64,000 nt of DNA from Coriobacteriales bacterium (GCA_031282405.1 JAITDU010000056.1:1-64000); one strand, 5' to 3'; positions 26,149-34,171 are shown, counted from the stretch's first letter. Translations and numbers: made by a program. The notes: a model not told the origin generated them from the letters alone.

Positions 26149-26547
26149 TCAGCAGCGCTTCAGCAGCGTAGCCGCCCGGTGTTTTGTGGCAAGACGTGTG
26201 TCAAAGGTAAAAAAAGAGTCGCAGCCAGCTAGTTCAGCAGCTTTGACAACGAAGGCATCCATATAGTCCTTGTCAATTCCATCTTTTAAGACAGCTTCGA
26301 CCACCTTTGAGTCTTGCACGCAAATTCTTGGACTGGCACAGAGCTTGCATAGGCTTTCTCCAAGCGTTATAAAATCTGTCTCGTAAACACTTCGTAAAAC
26401 CCAAATCGTTTCAAGCAATACAAAGGTCGATATATAGAGTCGTTTTGACGCGCTAGCACTGGCAAAGAGTTCATTGGCAAGCGAGGCTTGCTCCTTGTCG
26501 TCTTGTGTGAGGTAGCGCACGAGGACGTTTGTGTCTATACCTGTCAT
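26149..26547 (-). CDS. VapC-type PIN-domain toxin
   Basis: The 132-residue PIN-domain ribonuclease has acidic residues in the expected places: IDTNVLVRY near the N-terminus, ETIWVL near 45-50, DYMDAFV near 93 and TFDTRLA near 118. ATG at 26547 overlaps the antitoxin stop by 4 nt (ATGA), the usual VapBC arrangement. PIN toxins cleave RNA, often tRNA or rRNA, and are silenced by the cognate antitoxin. Confidence 0.88.
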   Translation of the reverse strand: MTGIDTNVLVRYLTQDDKEQASLANELFASASASKRLYISTFVLLETIWVLRSVYETDFITLGESLCKLCASPRICVQDSKVVEAVLKDGIDKDYMDAFVVKAAELAGCDSFFTFDTRLATKHRAATLLKRC

Positions 26548-26798
26548 GAGTGCGGCCACCTTCTTTCGAGCTCTTTGTTCATTGCGCCATCCATCTCTTC
26601 TATTGTGACAGCAGCGCCACCGTGAGGGATGCAACCTTTCAACTCATCAAGCGGATCAGACTCTTCTGTAATCCAGTACCCGTCTTTCTGTGGCGCAAAA
26701 AGGATACGAGAGCCCGGCTTCACGCCCAGGTCCTTTCGCACGCGGGCAGGTATGGTGATCTGTCCTTTGGATGTAACAGTTGCCAAAATGGGTTCCAT
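26544..26798 (-). CDS. AbrB/SpoVT-type antitoxin (VapB)
   Basis: The 84-residue protein begins with a swapped-hairpin AbrB DNA-binding domain (ATVTSKGQITIPARVRKDLG) and has an acidic C-terminal part that should bind the toxin. AGGAGA precedes the ATG at 26798. It is translated with the overlapping PIN toxin and probably represses its own promoter. It points away from cassette 2. Confidence 0.88.
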   Translation of the reverse strand: MEPILATVTSKGQITIPARVRKDLGVKPGSRILFAPQKDGYWITEESDPLDELKGCIPHGGAAVTIEEMDGAMNKELERRWPHS

Positions 26799-26968
26799 GA
26801 TGCTCTCCTTTTTGTGTTTTGTATTCAATGCTATCGTCTTGTACTCAATAATGCCTTACTTTTATTTCTCCCTTACTATATCGTATGCCTTATATTATAG
26901 TCAACCTTACTTGTGTATTAACGACCCCCCTGGCCGCCTTGCTGTCGCACTCACTGCGATGTGATTTT

Positions 26969-27043
26969 TGTTATTATTGCGTCTGTCAGAAGCATCACAC
27001 GTCTGTTGGAAGTACATAAAACAAGATTGGATAGGGAAGAGAT
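26969..27043 (+). promoter_or_regulatory. Pilin cassette 2 promoter and tandem 20-bp repeats
   Basis: Extended -10 TGT-TATTAT at 26969-26977; repeats start 4 nt later at 26982 and 27002, period 20. AT-rich CTCAC...TTTTTG sequence upstream resembles that of cassette 4. AGGGAAGAG precedes the ATG. Confidence 0.72.
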
Positions 27044-27931
27044 ATGAAATCAAAAATTACGCCGGGGGGGGGGGTCTCACCGCTTAGTACGTGCGCTGGC
27101 CTTAGCTCTCGCTTAAACGCTCGCTCTGGCTTTTCAGCCTCCCACCCTCATACCCCAAAGCACAACCACGCCACCACCGCTCCGTTTGAACAGGCGGTCT
27201 TTTTGTATCCGGGTTTGTGCAAGCGAGCAGATTGGCCTAAAAGAAAGGCTTGTCCGAAACGAGCGTATATAACATACGTGAGTGAGGGCACAGCACACGT
27301 GAAGGCCAAGACGTCGCTTTCACAAACTCGGGCAGGCTTTACGCTCGTAGAGCTTATCGTCGTTATTGTCATACTTGGCATCCTTGCCGCCATTGCCATC
27401 CCGGCGCTTACGGGCTATATCTCAAAAGCCGAGGATAAGCAATATGAGATGCGTGCCCGCGATATAAACATAGCCGTGCATGCCGTCATTGATGAGGCCT
27501 GGGCCCAGGGTAATTTTGCCACGACTCAATACTTCAATGAGGGCGTTACTGCTTATCAGGCTTTTAAGTATTTTGATACTGGGACACTGTCAGCCAATGC
27601 CTACGATTGGTACCACGTAGCTGAACTCTACGAAAGAGCTGCTGCTCTGCTTGGAGAGCAGTATGTAGGGTGGCCCTATTATCTCTATCTTTGTACTGCC
27701 CAGGGCTCCGATGCCACTGCGGCCACAGCCGACGGGTTTCTCTGGGAACTGTACTATGAGGGCAGTACTCCTGGCAAACCGAACATCACCGTCACCTATA
27801 AACTGACCCGTTACGACGGGCCATCCTTTCAGGACAATTTTTGGGATGCTCTTGGCCAGGGTACCATCACTTATGACGCTAACGCTGGCTATGAGGTCTA
27901 CCACTTCGCTTATGGTGGGCAGTGGGATTAG
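27044..27931 (+). CDS. Phase-variable type IV pilin-like protein, cassette 2 (in frame, ON)
   Basis: This is the only cassette whose leader and pilin are one open frame: 295 residues. MKSKITPGGG is encoded by the G tract (11 G at 27064-27074), then a 98-residue leader ends at G|FTLVE (mature Phe at 27338), with the standard N-terminal helix and a mature part of 197 residues. The leader is far longer than the 6-30 residues usual for type IV prepilins. The C-terminal region (GSDATAATAD, TYKLTR, YDANAGYEVYHF) matches cassette 4 closely, defining a second pilin subtype. Function as pilus or pseudopilus subunit is inferred. Confidence 0.88.
   Translation: MKSKITPGGGVSPLSTCAGLSSRLNARSGFSASHPHTPKHNHATTAPFEQAVFLYPGLCKRADWPKRKACPKRAYITYVSEGTAHVKAKTSLSQTRAGFTLVELIVVIVILGILAAIAIPALTGYISKAEDKQYEMRARDINIAVHAVIDEAWAQGNFATTQYFNEGVTAYQAFKYFDTGTLSANAYDWYHVAELYERAAALLGEQYVGWPYYLYLCTAQGSDATAATADGFLWELYYEGSTPGKPNITVTYKLTRYDGPSFQDNFWDALGQGTITYDANAGYEVYHFAYGGQWD
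27176..27204 (+). terminator. Weak terminator-like hairpin inside cassette 2 leader
   Basis: ACCGCT (27176-27181) pairs with GGCGGT (27193-27198) including one U-G pair, loop 11 nt, followed by CTTTTT (27199-27204). It is at the same place as the stronger hairpins of cassettes 1, 4 and 5. Confidence 0.5.
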
Positions 27932-28053
27932 CCCAACTTGCCCACATAGCTACCAAAAAGCAAAATGAGTACGGTTCTCTTTAGTCCGAATATCTGAATA
28001 GCTATGAAACTGCATCACTGTTCCGTGCGCCTTGTCGCCTCACTTGCTTTCTC

Positions 28054-28078
28054 CACGTAATACGTGTACACTTATTAT
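28054..28078. promoter_or_regulatory. Palindromic operator and -10 of the second VapBC module
   Basis: CACGTA-A-TACGTG (28054-28066) is a 13-nt odd palindrome just before a -10-like TATTAT (28073-28078) upstream of the antitoxin. Autorepression by the antitoxin is the likely use. Confidence 0.5.
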
Positions 28079-28096
28079 GTGGAGAAAGGAGCACGC

Positions 28097-28318
28097 ATGA
28101 CCAATATTACCTTATCTATTGATGAGCAGCTACTCGCACAGGGACGCAGATACGCCCAAAAAAACGGCATCACCTTCAACGCTTTGGTACGCAATCTGGT
28201 CAAAAAGACGGTCACGCCCAGCGAAGCGTGGCTTGATGACGCTTTTGTTCTGATGGACGAGACCGGCGCTGACTCCAACGGCTGGATTTGGAACCGCGAG
28301 GAACTCTATCGTGTCTGA
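28097..28318 (+). CDS. Antitoxin, ribbon-helix-helix type
   Basis: The 73-residue protein starts with a ribbon-helix-helix-like pattern (TNITLSIDEQLLAQGRRYAQKNG) and a basic second helix (NALVRNLVKK), then an acidic, tryptophan-containing tail (DGW-like NGWIWNREEL). ATG 28097 follows AAAGGAG. The PIN toxin overlaps it by 8 nt. Confidence 0.82.
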   Translation: MTNITLSIDEQLLAQGRRYAQKNGITFNALVRNLVKKTVTPSEAWLDDAFVLMDETGADSNGWIWNREELYRV

Positions 28319-28730
28319 CACAAAGGTCTTTATTGATACGAATGTGCTGGTATATAGCCTCGACAGCTACGATCCCGCGCGACGCAGCGCAGCCAGGAAG
28401 CTACTTGTGCGGTTGCGCGACGAGCACGTGCCTGTCATTTCAACACAGGTCCTTCAAGAGTTCTATTACACGGCGACGCGAAAATTGGGGATTACCGCGG
28501 TAAGGGCCAAGGAACTTGTCAAAGCATTCACTCAGTTTGAGACCGTTTCTGTTGAGCCTCATACCATCATGGAGGCGATAGATATATCTGTTGAAAATCA
28601 AATATCATTTTGGGATGCGTTGATCATTGCCGCAGCGGTGCAGGCAAACTGCCGGGAGGTATACACGGAGGACTTAAACGACGGGCAGACGATCCGTGGC
28701 ATTCATGTTCGCTCACCTTTCGTAGATTGA
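28311..28730 (+). CDS. PIN-domain toxin
   Basis: The 139-residue PIN-domain protein has VFIDTNVLVYSLD at the N-terminus, QEFYYTATRK near 45, the central acidic WDALI near 100 and YTEDLNDGQ near 120, all four catalytic positions. The GTG start at 28311 overlaps the antitoxin, indicating coupled translation. Expected activity is RNA cleavage. Confidence 0.88.
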   Translation: MSDTKVFIDTNVLVYSLDSYDPARRSAARKLLVRLRDEHVPVISTQVLQEFYYTATRKLGITAVRAKELVKAFTQFETVSVEPHTIMEAIDISVENQISFWDALIIAAAVQANCREVYTEDLNDGQTIRGIHVRSPFVD

Positions 28731-28987
28731 TCCTCTGTTAAGGGCGGCGGATGCTAAGTGTAGGCGGGGGTCAGGTTCACGTCTACATTAACACATGAGT
28801 AGACGAAGGACGGCCAACCTATTTTATTTTTGTCGATGACCAACCCTCGAATCACCCCGTGGATCCATAGGTGTTTGAGAGGTTTTCTCATCTGTTTTTG
28901 GGTATAGCAATACCGTCCTTTGGTAAAATCAAAGGACAAGGCATGAAGCGCCGCTTCAAAAAAAAGACTTAGCGCTTCGCTGCCGCA
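28731..28987. other. Gene-free stretch with a hairpin
   Basis: No convincing gene. GTCCTTTG (28915-28922) and CAAAGGAC (28930-28937) form a perfect 8-bp stem with 7-nt loop. A palindrome GAAGCG-C-CGCTTC lies at about 28945-28957 followed by eight A. Confidence 0.45.
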
Positions 28988-29187
28988 GGCTCGTAATGCG
29001 AGCCGTTTTTCAACATCGCATAGATGATATCTGTGCGCTTACTGGGTACATCGAAAAGGCCAAATACGAAGGTTTAAAACAGGAGGGCAGGACTCTAGCT
29101 GTGGCCGCCCAGACAATAGTTAGTGAGCATGTTAGTAGGGCCACGACTTTGCCGCACACTCAAGGCCACAATACATCTACGGGATAG
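28988..29187 (+). pseudogene. Headless pilin cassette remnant
   Basis: A terminator hairpin (GGCTCG 28988-28993, CGAGCC 28999-29004, then GTTTTT) is followed by a short frame containing ALTGYIEKAKYEGLKQEG and AAQTIVSE, which aligns with ALTGYISKAEDKQYEMRARD and VIDEA of the intact pilins. The G tract, cleavage site and most of the hydrophobic helix are missing, and homology stops after about 50 residues. It sits between two toxin-antitoxin modules. Confidence 0.6.
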
Positions 29188-29225
29188 GCAGCAACACAGA
29201 TGGGCGCTGTTCAGATGCTGCTCAC

Positions 29226-29253
29226 TTGTTTTTGTCCGCGCGTACGCTATAAT
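29226..29253 (+). promoter_or_regulatory. Promoter of the YefM/YoeB-like module
   Basis: TTGTTT at 29226-29231 and a consensus TATAAT at 29248-29253 are separated by 16 nt, 28 nt before the antitoxin start, which has an AAGGAGG Shine-Dalgarno. Confidence 0.6.
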
Positions 29254-29281
29254 GTGCATGACAAGAGTTAAGGAGGATATT

Positions 29282-29524
29282 ATGCCAATGGTAAGCGCCA
29301 CCGCGTTCAGAAAGAATATATTCTCGTTGCTGTCCGAGACCATAAAGGATTCCAGTCCGCTGTTTGTTTCTACCAAAGACGGCAATGCTGTAGTTATTGG
29401 CGAGGCCGATTACAATGCGCTTCAGGAAACAGTTTATCTGACGTCGATACCAGGCATGCGCAAAAAAGTGCTTGATGGGATGGCAACACCGCTTAGCGAA
29501 TGCACCGTTGATAATGAATGGTAA
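29282..29524 (+). CDS. Phd/YefM-family antitoxin
   Basis: The 80-residue protein has the family opening MVSATAFRKNIFSLLSE, the VVIGEADYNALQET strand-helix, and a C-terminal toxin-binding tail. ATG 29282 follows AAGGAGGATATT. The toxin gene overlaps its end by 7 nt. It should bind DNA at its promoter and neutralise the adjacent YoeB-like toxin. Confidence 0.88.
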   Translation: MPMVSATAFRKNIFSLLSETIKDSSPLFVSTKDGNAVVIGEADYNALQETVYLTSIPGMRKKVLDGMATPLSECTVDNEW

Positions 29525-29793
29525 CAGTGCCCTGGAATATCGCTTGGACACAAGCCGCGCTTAAAGACCGCAATCGCATAGAACAAAGCCCCTATCTCAA
29601 CAAGGCCAAGTCTCTCATAGCCGTCATCAGAGAGGATCCTTACAAAAAACCACCGAACTTTGAGCGTTTGCAGGGTGATTTTTTGGGCGCATATTCGCGA
29701 CGGATCAACATCCAACATAGGCTGGTCTACCAAGTGTTGGAATCCGAGCATACTATAAAGATACTGAGCATCTGGGGACATTACGAACAGTAA
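29518..29793 (+). CDS. YoeB/Txe-family toxin
   Basis: The 91-residue protein fits the YoeB fold: a Trp-containing N-terminus, K-rich helix, REDPYKKPPNFERLQGD, YSRRINIQHRLVYQV and the C-terminal SIWGHYEQ with the His-Tyr pair characteristic of this family. YoeB is a ribosome-dependent mRNA endonuclease. ATG 29518 lies within the antitoxin gene. Confidence 0.9.
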   Translation: MVTVPWNIAWTQAALKDRNRIEQSPYLNKAKSLIAVIREDPYKKPPNFERLQGDFLGAYSRRINIQHRLVYQVLESEHTIKILSIWGHYEQ

Positions 29794-30199
29794 TAGAGGA
29801 GCACTAATGTTTCAAAGCAGCATGACTGGCCTTTGGTTTGTGTTAATATAATCCCTGTCAAAAGCACAATACGTCTGTTGGAAGCATCACAACTAAGATC
29901 GGGGGGAGCAAAAACAATGTTGAGAATTACGCCGTGGGGGGGGGGCATCACCATCTAGAGCTGGCCTGATCCCTCTTTCTTGGTAGGTACGATCATCTCC
30001 CTGTTTGCTCCGTGCTTGTACAAACGAGGCATTTGCACAAAATAGTATTTGCGCAAAAGAGGCATTTGCACAAAGCACAACATAATTTTTCTTGTTTTTG
30101 CACAAAATGCCACAAAAAAACAAGTTGCCTATGCACAAAACGAACAAGAGCATAAAAAGCAGTACGTTGGTGTACGTACTGACATTTTTCTCTGATTGA
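29794..30199 (+). pseudogene. Orphan pilin cassette head (cassette 3) and A/T-rich spacer
   Basis: The head is intact: extended -10 TGT-TAATAT (29841-29849), 20-bp repeats at 29854 and 29874, Shine-Dalgarno GGGGGGAG, ATG 29917, MLRITPW, ten G (29936-29945), GGGITI-stop at 29956-29958. Shifting by one G gives only 13 more codons before TAG, and no pilin follows. Downstream, GAGGCATTTGCACAAA occurs at 30026-30041 and 30059-30074 with a partial copy between. This is a cassette that lost its pilin body, or a head awaiting one. Confidence 0.7.
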
Positions 30200-30215
30200 C
30201 TTACCATATGGTAAG
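30200..30215. promoter_or_regulatory. Perfect 16-bp palindrome, likely operator of the third VapBC module
   Basis: CTTACCATATGGTAAG is a perfect palindrome 29 nt before the antitoxin ATG, preceded by TTGACT-like -35 sequence (30197-30202). AbrB-type antitoxins commonly bind such sites to autorepress. Confidence 0.6.
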
Positions 30216-30244
30216 GAGCATTCAAGGTGAAAGGAGAGTTTGAT

Positions 30245-30496
30245 ATGCCAAACTCGATAATGTCTACTAAAGGACAGGTAACTATACCGCTCAAAATCAG
30301 GAAAAAACTCGGTCTGGTGGCCGGCACCCCCGTATCTTTTATTCCCTATAAAGACACCTATATCTTGAGCGTTCCTGAGACAGATCCGGTATATGCGCTT
30401 GCAGGTTCACTCAAATATGACGGGCGGGCACTTTCGACTGAAGATATGGATGCAGCCATCGAATCATCGCTCAAAGAAAAATGGCAAGGTCAATGA
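30245..30496 (+). CDS. AbrB/SpoVT-type antitoxin (VapB)
   Basis: The 83-residue protein has an AbrB swapped-hairpin domain (IMSTKGQVTIPLKIRKKLG) and an acidic C-terminal toxin-binding region (LSTEDMDAAIESS). ATG 30245 follows AAAGGAGAG. It overlaps the PIN toxin by 16 nt. It is related in layout to the antitoxin at 26.7 kb but diverged in sequence. Confidence 0.88.
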   Translation: MPNSIMSTKGQVTIPLKIRKKLGLVAGTPVSFIPYKDTYILSVPETDPVYALAGSLKYDGRALSTEDMDAAIESSLKEKWQGQ

Positions 30497-30882
30497 TTGG
30501 CCTGGATACCAACGTTATTGTTCGCTACCTGCTAGCAGATGATCCCCAGCAATTTACGAAGGCATCCAAACTCATAAAAGAACTAACGCCAGAGAATAAG
30601 GGCTCTATCAATCTGCTGGTAATTGCCGAGGTAGTCTGGGTACTCCATTCGATCTATAAGTACCATGACACACGTATCGCAGATAGTCTGCTTGCGTTTT
30701 GCGCATCCAACATCCTTGAGGTTCAACACGGCGCGGAGATTCAAGAGGCTTTGGCAGACTATGACGGCAAAATCTCAATCATAGACACACTGATACCGGT
30801 GATTAACAAATCCAAAGGCTGTTCGCTTACAAAGACCTTTGACAAACAGGCATCAAAGCTGCCAGACATGCAGTTGCTGTGA
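30481..30882 (+). CDS. VapC-type PIN-domain toxin
   Basis: The 133-residue PIN-domain protein has IGLDTNVIVRYLLADD, IAEVVWVL near 57, a central IIDTLIP near 100 in place of the usual DAL-type motif, and TFDKQA near 120. Acidic positions are kept. It resembles the toxin at 26.2 kb. ATG 30481 is inside the antitoxin gene. Confidence 0.86.
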   Translation: MARSMIGLDTNVIVRYLLADDPQQFTKASKLIKELTPENKGSINLLVIAEVVWVLHSIYKYHDTRIADSLLAFCASNILEVQHGAEIQEALADYDGKISIIDTLIPVINKSKGCSLTKTFDKQASKLPDMQLL

Positions 30883-31003
30883 ATCCTGCTAAGCCTCGCC
30901 GCTCAGCGACTCTCTCTTTCTGCTCCTTATCGTATCTGACTGGTGGCACAAATACCTTGTCCCCCCTAGTGTTCGCGTTCCGTCCCTGCCGCGTTCCGTC
31001 CCG

Positions 31004-31279
31004 TTAACCACTGGTCTTATAAATATCGCTGCGATGCCCTACAGACAAGACCAAGACCACCAGTTTATTGTCTTGTATATCACAGACAATCCGGTAATCT
31101 CCCACCCGATAACGCCAAAGATCTCTCATATTTCCAGCCAAGGCTTTACCACGACTCCTAGGGTCTTCAATACCACGGATGTTTTTCATCAGCCAGGCCA
31201 ATATCAACCCGCCTTGCCTGTGGCCGAGCTTTTTTATCTGCTTGGCAGCCTTCTCGGAAACTACGACATCAAAGCCCAC
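31004..31279 (-). CDS. RelE-family toxin
   Basis: The 91-residue protein has the RelE pattern: FDVVVSEKAAKQIKKL, a helical RGKALAGNMRDLWRYRVGDYRIVCDI, and LVLSVGHRSDIY. Basic and aromatic residues (WRYRVGDYR, HRSDIY) fit the ribosome-dependent mRNA interferase site. GTG start at 31279 shares one base with the antitoxin stop (TAGTG). Confidence 0.9.
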   Translation of the reverse strand: MGFDVVVSEKAAKQIKKLGHRQGGLILAWLMKNIRGIEDPRSRGKALAGNMRDLWRYRVGDYRIVCDIQDNKLVVLVLSVGHRSDIYKTSG

Positions 31280-31503
31280 TAGTCATCCCACATCGCATTG
31301 ACTTCTTCAAGGGAATAGACAATTGGGTTTCTCTGGTACTCTGCGTAGGCTTTCTCGGCTGCTGCCAGATCAATTTCATCTTCAATTTTTTCCAGTATAG
31401 CTTTGCGCAAGGTCTCGGAGATGCCGATGCCACGCATCTTAGCATATTCAGCAATCAGAGCCTTTTCCGCCTCATCAAGCCGTAACGTAATAGTTACACT
31501 CAC
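31279..31503 (-). CDS. RelB/ribbon-helix-helix antitoxin
   Basis: The 74-residue protein opens with a ribbon-helix-helix motif (VTITLRLDEAEKALIAEYA...SETLRKAIL) followed by an acidic helix and a C-terminal Tyr/Trp tail. GTG start at 31503 preceded by AAAGGAAA. It is the first gene of the RelBE pair, transcribed away from cassette 4. Confidence 0.88.
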   Translation of the reverse strand: MSVTITLRLDEAEKALIAEYAKMRGIGISETLRKAILEKIEDEIDLAAAEKAYAEYQRNPIVYSLEEVNAMWDD

Positions 31504-31672
31504 AGCATTTCCTTTCTAGTCGTACTAACAGTGTAACACAAAAGCAAGGCCATGGCAAGGTGGGTCAGCAAGGCAAAGAGGACACACGGGGCGGGAAAAG
31601 ACAGGCACGTGTCTTGTATTTGGACCCTATCTTGCCTCTACAACTTTGCTGTGCTCACCGTGAGGTTATTTT

Positions 31673-31746
31673 TGCTATACTTTGCCTTGCCATAAGCACC
31701 ACACGTCTGTTGGAAGCACATAAAAACAAGATTGGAGAGGGAAGAT
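31673..31746 (+). promoter_or_regulatory. Pilin cassette 4 promoter and tandem 20-bp repeats
   Basis: Extended -10 TGC-TATACT at 31673-31681; repeats begin 4 nt later at 31686 and 31706, period 20. GGAGAGGGAAG precedes ATG 31747. GCTCACCGTGAGG upstream is an inverted repeat partly shared with cassette 2. Confidence 0.72.
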
Positions 31747-32521
31747 ATGACATCGAGAATTACGCCGTGGGGGGGGGGCATCACCGTCTAGTTCTGTAGC
31801 GCCCCATCCTCACAATTCGGAGTTTAACCACGCCGCCGCTGTTCATTCTGAACAAGCGGTCTTTTTATGCTCTGGGGAGAAAAGCGACCGTAGTGGCTTT
31901 ACGCTCGTAGAGCTTATTGTCGTCATCGTAATTCTCGGAATTCTTGCGGCTATAGCCATACCGGCGCTCACGGGCTACATAAGCAAGGCCGAGGACAAAC
32001 AGTGGGAAATGCGTGCCCGCGATATAAACATAGCCGTGAAAACCGTCATTGACGAGGCGTGGGCCCGGGGTGATTTTGCCGACAATGGTGCACACTACGG
32101 TGGTGATCCTGCTCTAGCTTTTGCGCAAGGAGTGGATGACCTTCCTCCCTACAAGCACTTTCAACTCTTCGCATTGTCTCACTCTGCTTATTCCGATTCC
32201 TTAAAACTCTATAGAGAAGCCGCCCGTCTGATCGGCGAGGAGTATGAAGCGACTGACGTTACCGATCCCGGCTTCTGGGAGATTCACTATCTTGCCCCTG
32301 CAGGTTCCGACGCCACGGCTGCCACGGCCGACGCGTTTATCTTTGCCTTTTTCCTCGAAGGCATTTATGATGCTGGTGAGCCACTCATTGGTGTTTCCTA
32401 CAAGCTGACCCGTCTTGATGGAATGGCGACGGTAAACGATTATCTTGCTGCCCTCGAGAGTGGTGACATCGCCTATGATGCAAATGCCGGCTATGAGGTC
32501 TATCATCTTGTCCAACCATAA
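31747..32521 (+). CDS. Phase-variable type IV pilin-like protein, cassette 4 (currently out of frame)
   Basis: ATG 31747 encodes MTSRITPW, ten G (31769-31778), then GGGITV-stop at 31789-31791. With one G removed the frame continues to 32521: a 50-residue leader, G|FTLVE (mature Phe at 31898) and a 207-residue mature pilin. Between the G tract and the pilin core there is no in-frame ATG, GTG or TTG until an ATG after the hydrophobic helix (32009), so a complete pilin can be made only through the tract. C-terminal GSDATAATADAF, SYKLTR and YDANAGYEVYHL place it with cassette 2; the leader spacer matches cassette 1. Confidence 0.85.
31836..31866 (+). terminator. Intrinsic-terminator-like hairpin inside cassette 4 leader
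   Basis: CCGCTGTTC (31836-31844) pairs with GAACAAGCGG (31850-31859) in nine pairs with one bulged A, 5-nt loop, followed by TCTTTTT (31860-31866). It begins 44 nt after the out-of-frame stop. Confidence 0.8.
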
Positions 32522-32606
32522 GAGCGACTAAGCACGGGCGCGCCAAGAGAGCCGTTCCCCCGGTACGGATTTTTCGACACGCCTTGACAACGTTATAATA
32601 ATTCGC

Positions 32607-32640
32607 CAAGTAACTTGCCGATATATCACCAAGTTACTTG
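32607..32640. promoter_or_regulatory. Paired palindromes upstream of the DUF4143 ATPase
   Basis: CAAGTAACTTG (32607-32617) and CAAGTTACTTG (32630-32640) are two 11-nt odd palindromes spaced 23 nt apart, next to TTGACA (32584-32589) and TATAAT (32594-32599) strings. They look like operator sites; no dedicated regulator gene is adjacent. Confidence 0.45.
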
Positions 32641-32766
32641 CTGAATTATCATAATTGTGGTATTCTCACCATAACACGTGTGGTGTACCAGCTGCCATGA
32701 GCTGCTGTCGGCTGCCACTACTATCCAGCATTTAATGCGAACAAAGAATGAAAAACCGAGGTAATC

Positions 32767-34044
32767 ATGAGTAGCAAAAAATCAGCGTATTGTCCCCGTG
32801 TGGCGGACATCCTGCTTGCAGACTCTTTGCGTACGTCCGGGGCCACCCAGATTGTCGGTCCAAAATGGTGCGGCAAAACCACAACGGCCGAGCAGGTCGC
32901 CAAGGAAATCATTTATTTTCAAGATCCCGACATGCGCGAATCGTACCTACAGATAGCCCAGGAAAAACCATCGGTGCTATTGCGAGGAAAAAAGCCACTC
33001 TTGCTTGACGAATGGCAAGACGCGCCCAGTATTTGGGATGCCGTCCGATTTGCGGTGGACAAGGAAGAAGCTACGGGGAGCTATATCCTTACGGGATCAT
33101 CAGTACCTAAAGAGACTGACAAGGTAAAGCATTCGGGAACAGGCAGGTTTTCGCGCATCAAAATGCGACCTATGAGTCTATACGAATCCAGAGAGTCCAA
33201 TGGCAGCATTGCGCTCGGGGACCTCTTTGACCAAAAGGACATCAGCGCCAAAACTGATTTGGCGCTGGAGGACGTTGCGCATGCTTTGGTTCGAGGCGGA
33301 TGGCCGGCTTCTGTAGTTCTCAATGACAACTATGCGGCACAAAGAGTCAGAGATTACGTCGAGTCAATCATTGAGTCCGATATATCACGTGTTGATGGCG
33401 TTGACAAGAATCCCAAACGTGTGCGACTACTCATGCGATCACTCGCGCGTAACGAGTCTACCCCAGCTACCATGACCACTATTCGTCGGGATATGGCCGG
33501 CACAGACGAAGGGCTGCTTTCGACCAACACGATAGCTACGTACCTCAACGCGCTCCGCAAGCTCTATGTCATAGACGAGACAGAGGCCTGGGCACAGGCT
33601 GTTCGTTCAAAAACCGCGCTCCGAACATCCCCGGTGAGAAGGTATTGCGACCCCTCTATTCCTGCCGCGTTGCTGCGTCTCAGTCCTGATAAATTGTTGG
33701 CCGACTTTAACACTTTTGGCTTGCTGTTTGAGACGCTTTGTGTAAGAGACCTCGCAATATATGCGGAAGCAATAGATGGCTCAGTTGGGTTTTACCGTGA
33801 CTCACGTGGCCTGGAATGTGACGCTATAGTGGAACTGGCTGATGGGAGGTGGGGTGCCATCGAGATTAAGTTGATGCAATCGCGCGCAGAGGAAGCAGCC
33901 GCCACGCTCACCAAAATTCGACAGGAGGTTCGCTCCAGTCATGGAGGTGAGCCAACCTTTCTTGCCATACTTACAACAGGGTCGATAGGGTACTGCCGCA
34001 GTGATGGAATCTATGTTATTCCGATTGGCTGTTTGAAGCATTAG
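32767..34044 (+). CDS. AAA-type ATPase with DUF4143 domain
   Basis: The 425-residue protein has a P-loop variant GPKWCGKTTTAEQ near residue 35, Walker B-like LLLDEWQDAP near 80, sensor-like YILTGSS near 110, and a C-terminal DUF4143 region ending in a nuclease-like GFYRDSRGLECDAIVEL and AIEIKL segment. Such proteins are widespread in accessory regions and of unknown role. GAGG precedes ATG 32767. It closes the pilin/toxin-antitoxin island. Confidence 0.88.
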   Translation: MSSKKSAYCPRVADILLADSLRTSGATQIVGPKWCGKTTTAEQVAKEIIYFQDPDMRESYLQIAQEKPSVLLRGKKPLLLDEWQDAPSIWDAVRFAVDKEEATGSYILTGSSVPKETDKVKHSGTGRFSRIKMRPMSLYESRESNGSIALGDLFDQKDISAKTDLALEDVAHALVRGGWPASVVLNDNYAAQRVRDYVESIIESDISRVDGVDKNPKRVRLLMRSLARNESTPATMTTIRRDMAGTDEGLLSTNTIATYLNALRKLYVIDETEAWAQAVRSKTALRTSPVRRYCDPSIPAALLRLSPDKLLADFNTFGLLFETLCVRDLAIYAEAIDGSVGFYRDSRGLECDAIVELADGRWGAIEIKLMQSRAEEAAATLTKIRQEVRSSHGGEPTFLAILTTGSIGYCRSDGIYVIPIGCLKH

Positions 34045-34171
34045 GTATCGCACAGTCCGCAACACGCACCCGCCAGCGTTACTGTTTATGCTCTTCCTCC
34101 AATCTTCCTGGCAGTGATCTATGCCCGAGGTAGCCTTCTAGTGCATCCGCCGGTCAGATCCTGCGCCCCAT

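Noticed and set aside
26550-26900. Plus-strand frame over the AbrB-type antitoxin
   Set aside because: It is antisense to a well-supported antitoxin with strong Shine-Dalgarno and overlapping toxin.
30026-30074. Iterons of a replication origin
   Set aside because: TTTGCACAAA-type repeats recur only two to three times and no replication initiator gene is present.
25863-32521. Integron-like gene cassette array
   Set aside because: Toxin-antitoxin modules are interspersed as in chromosomal integrons, but there are no attC-type inverted sites and no intI; the repeated units are pilin heads with their own promoters, and genes lie on both strands.
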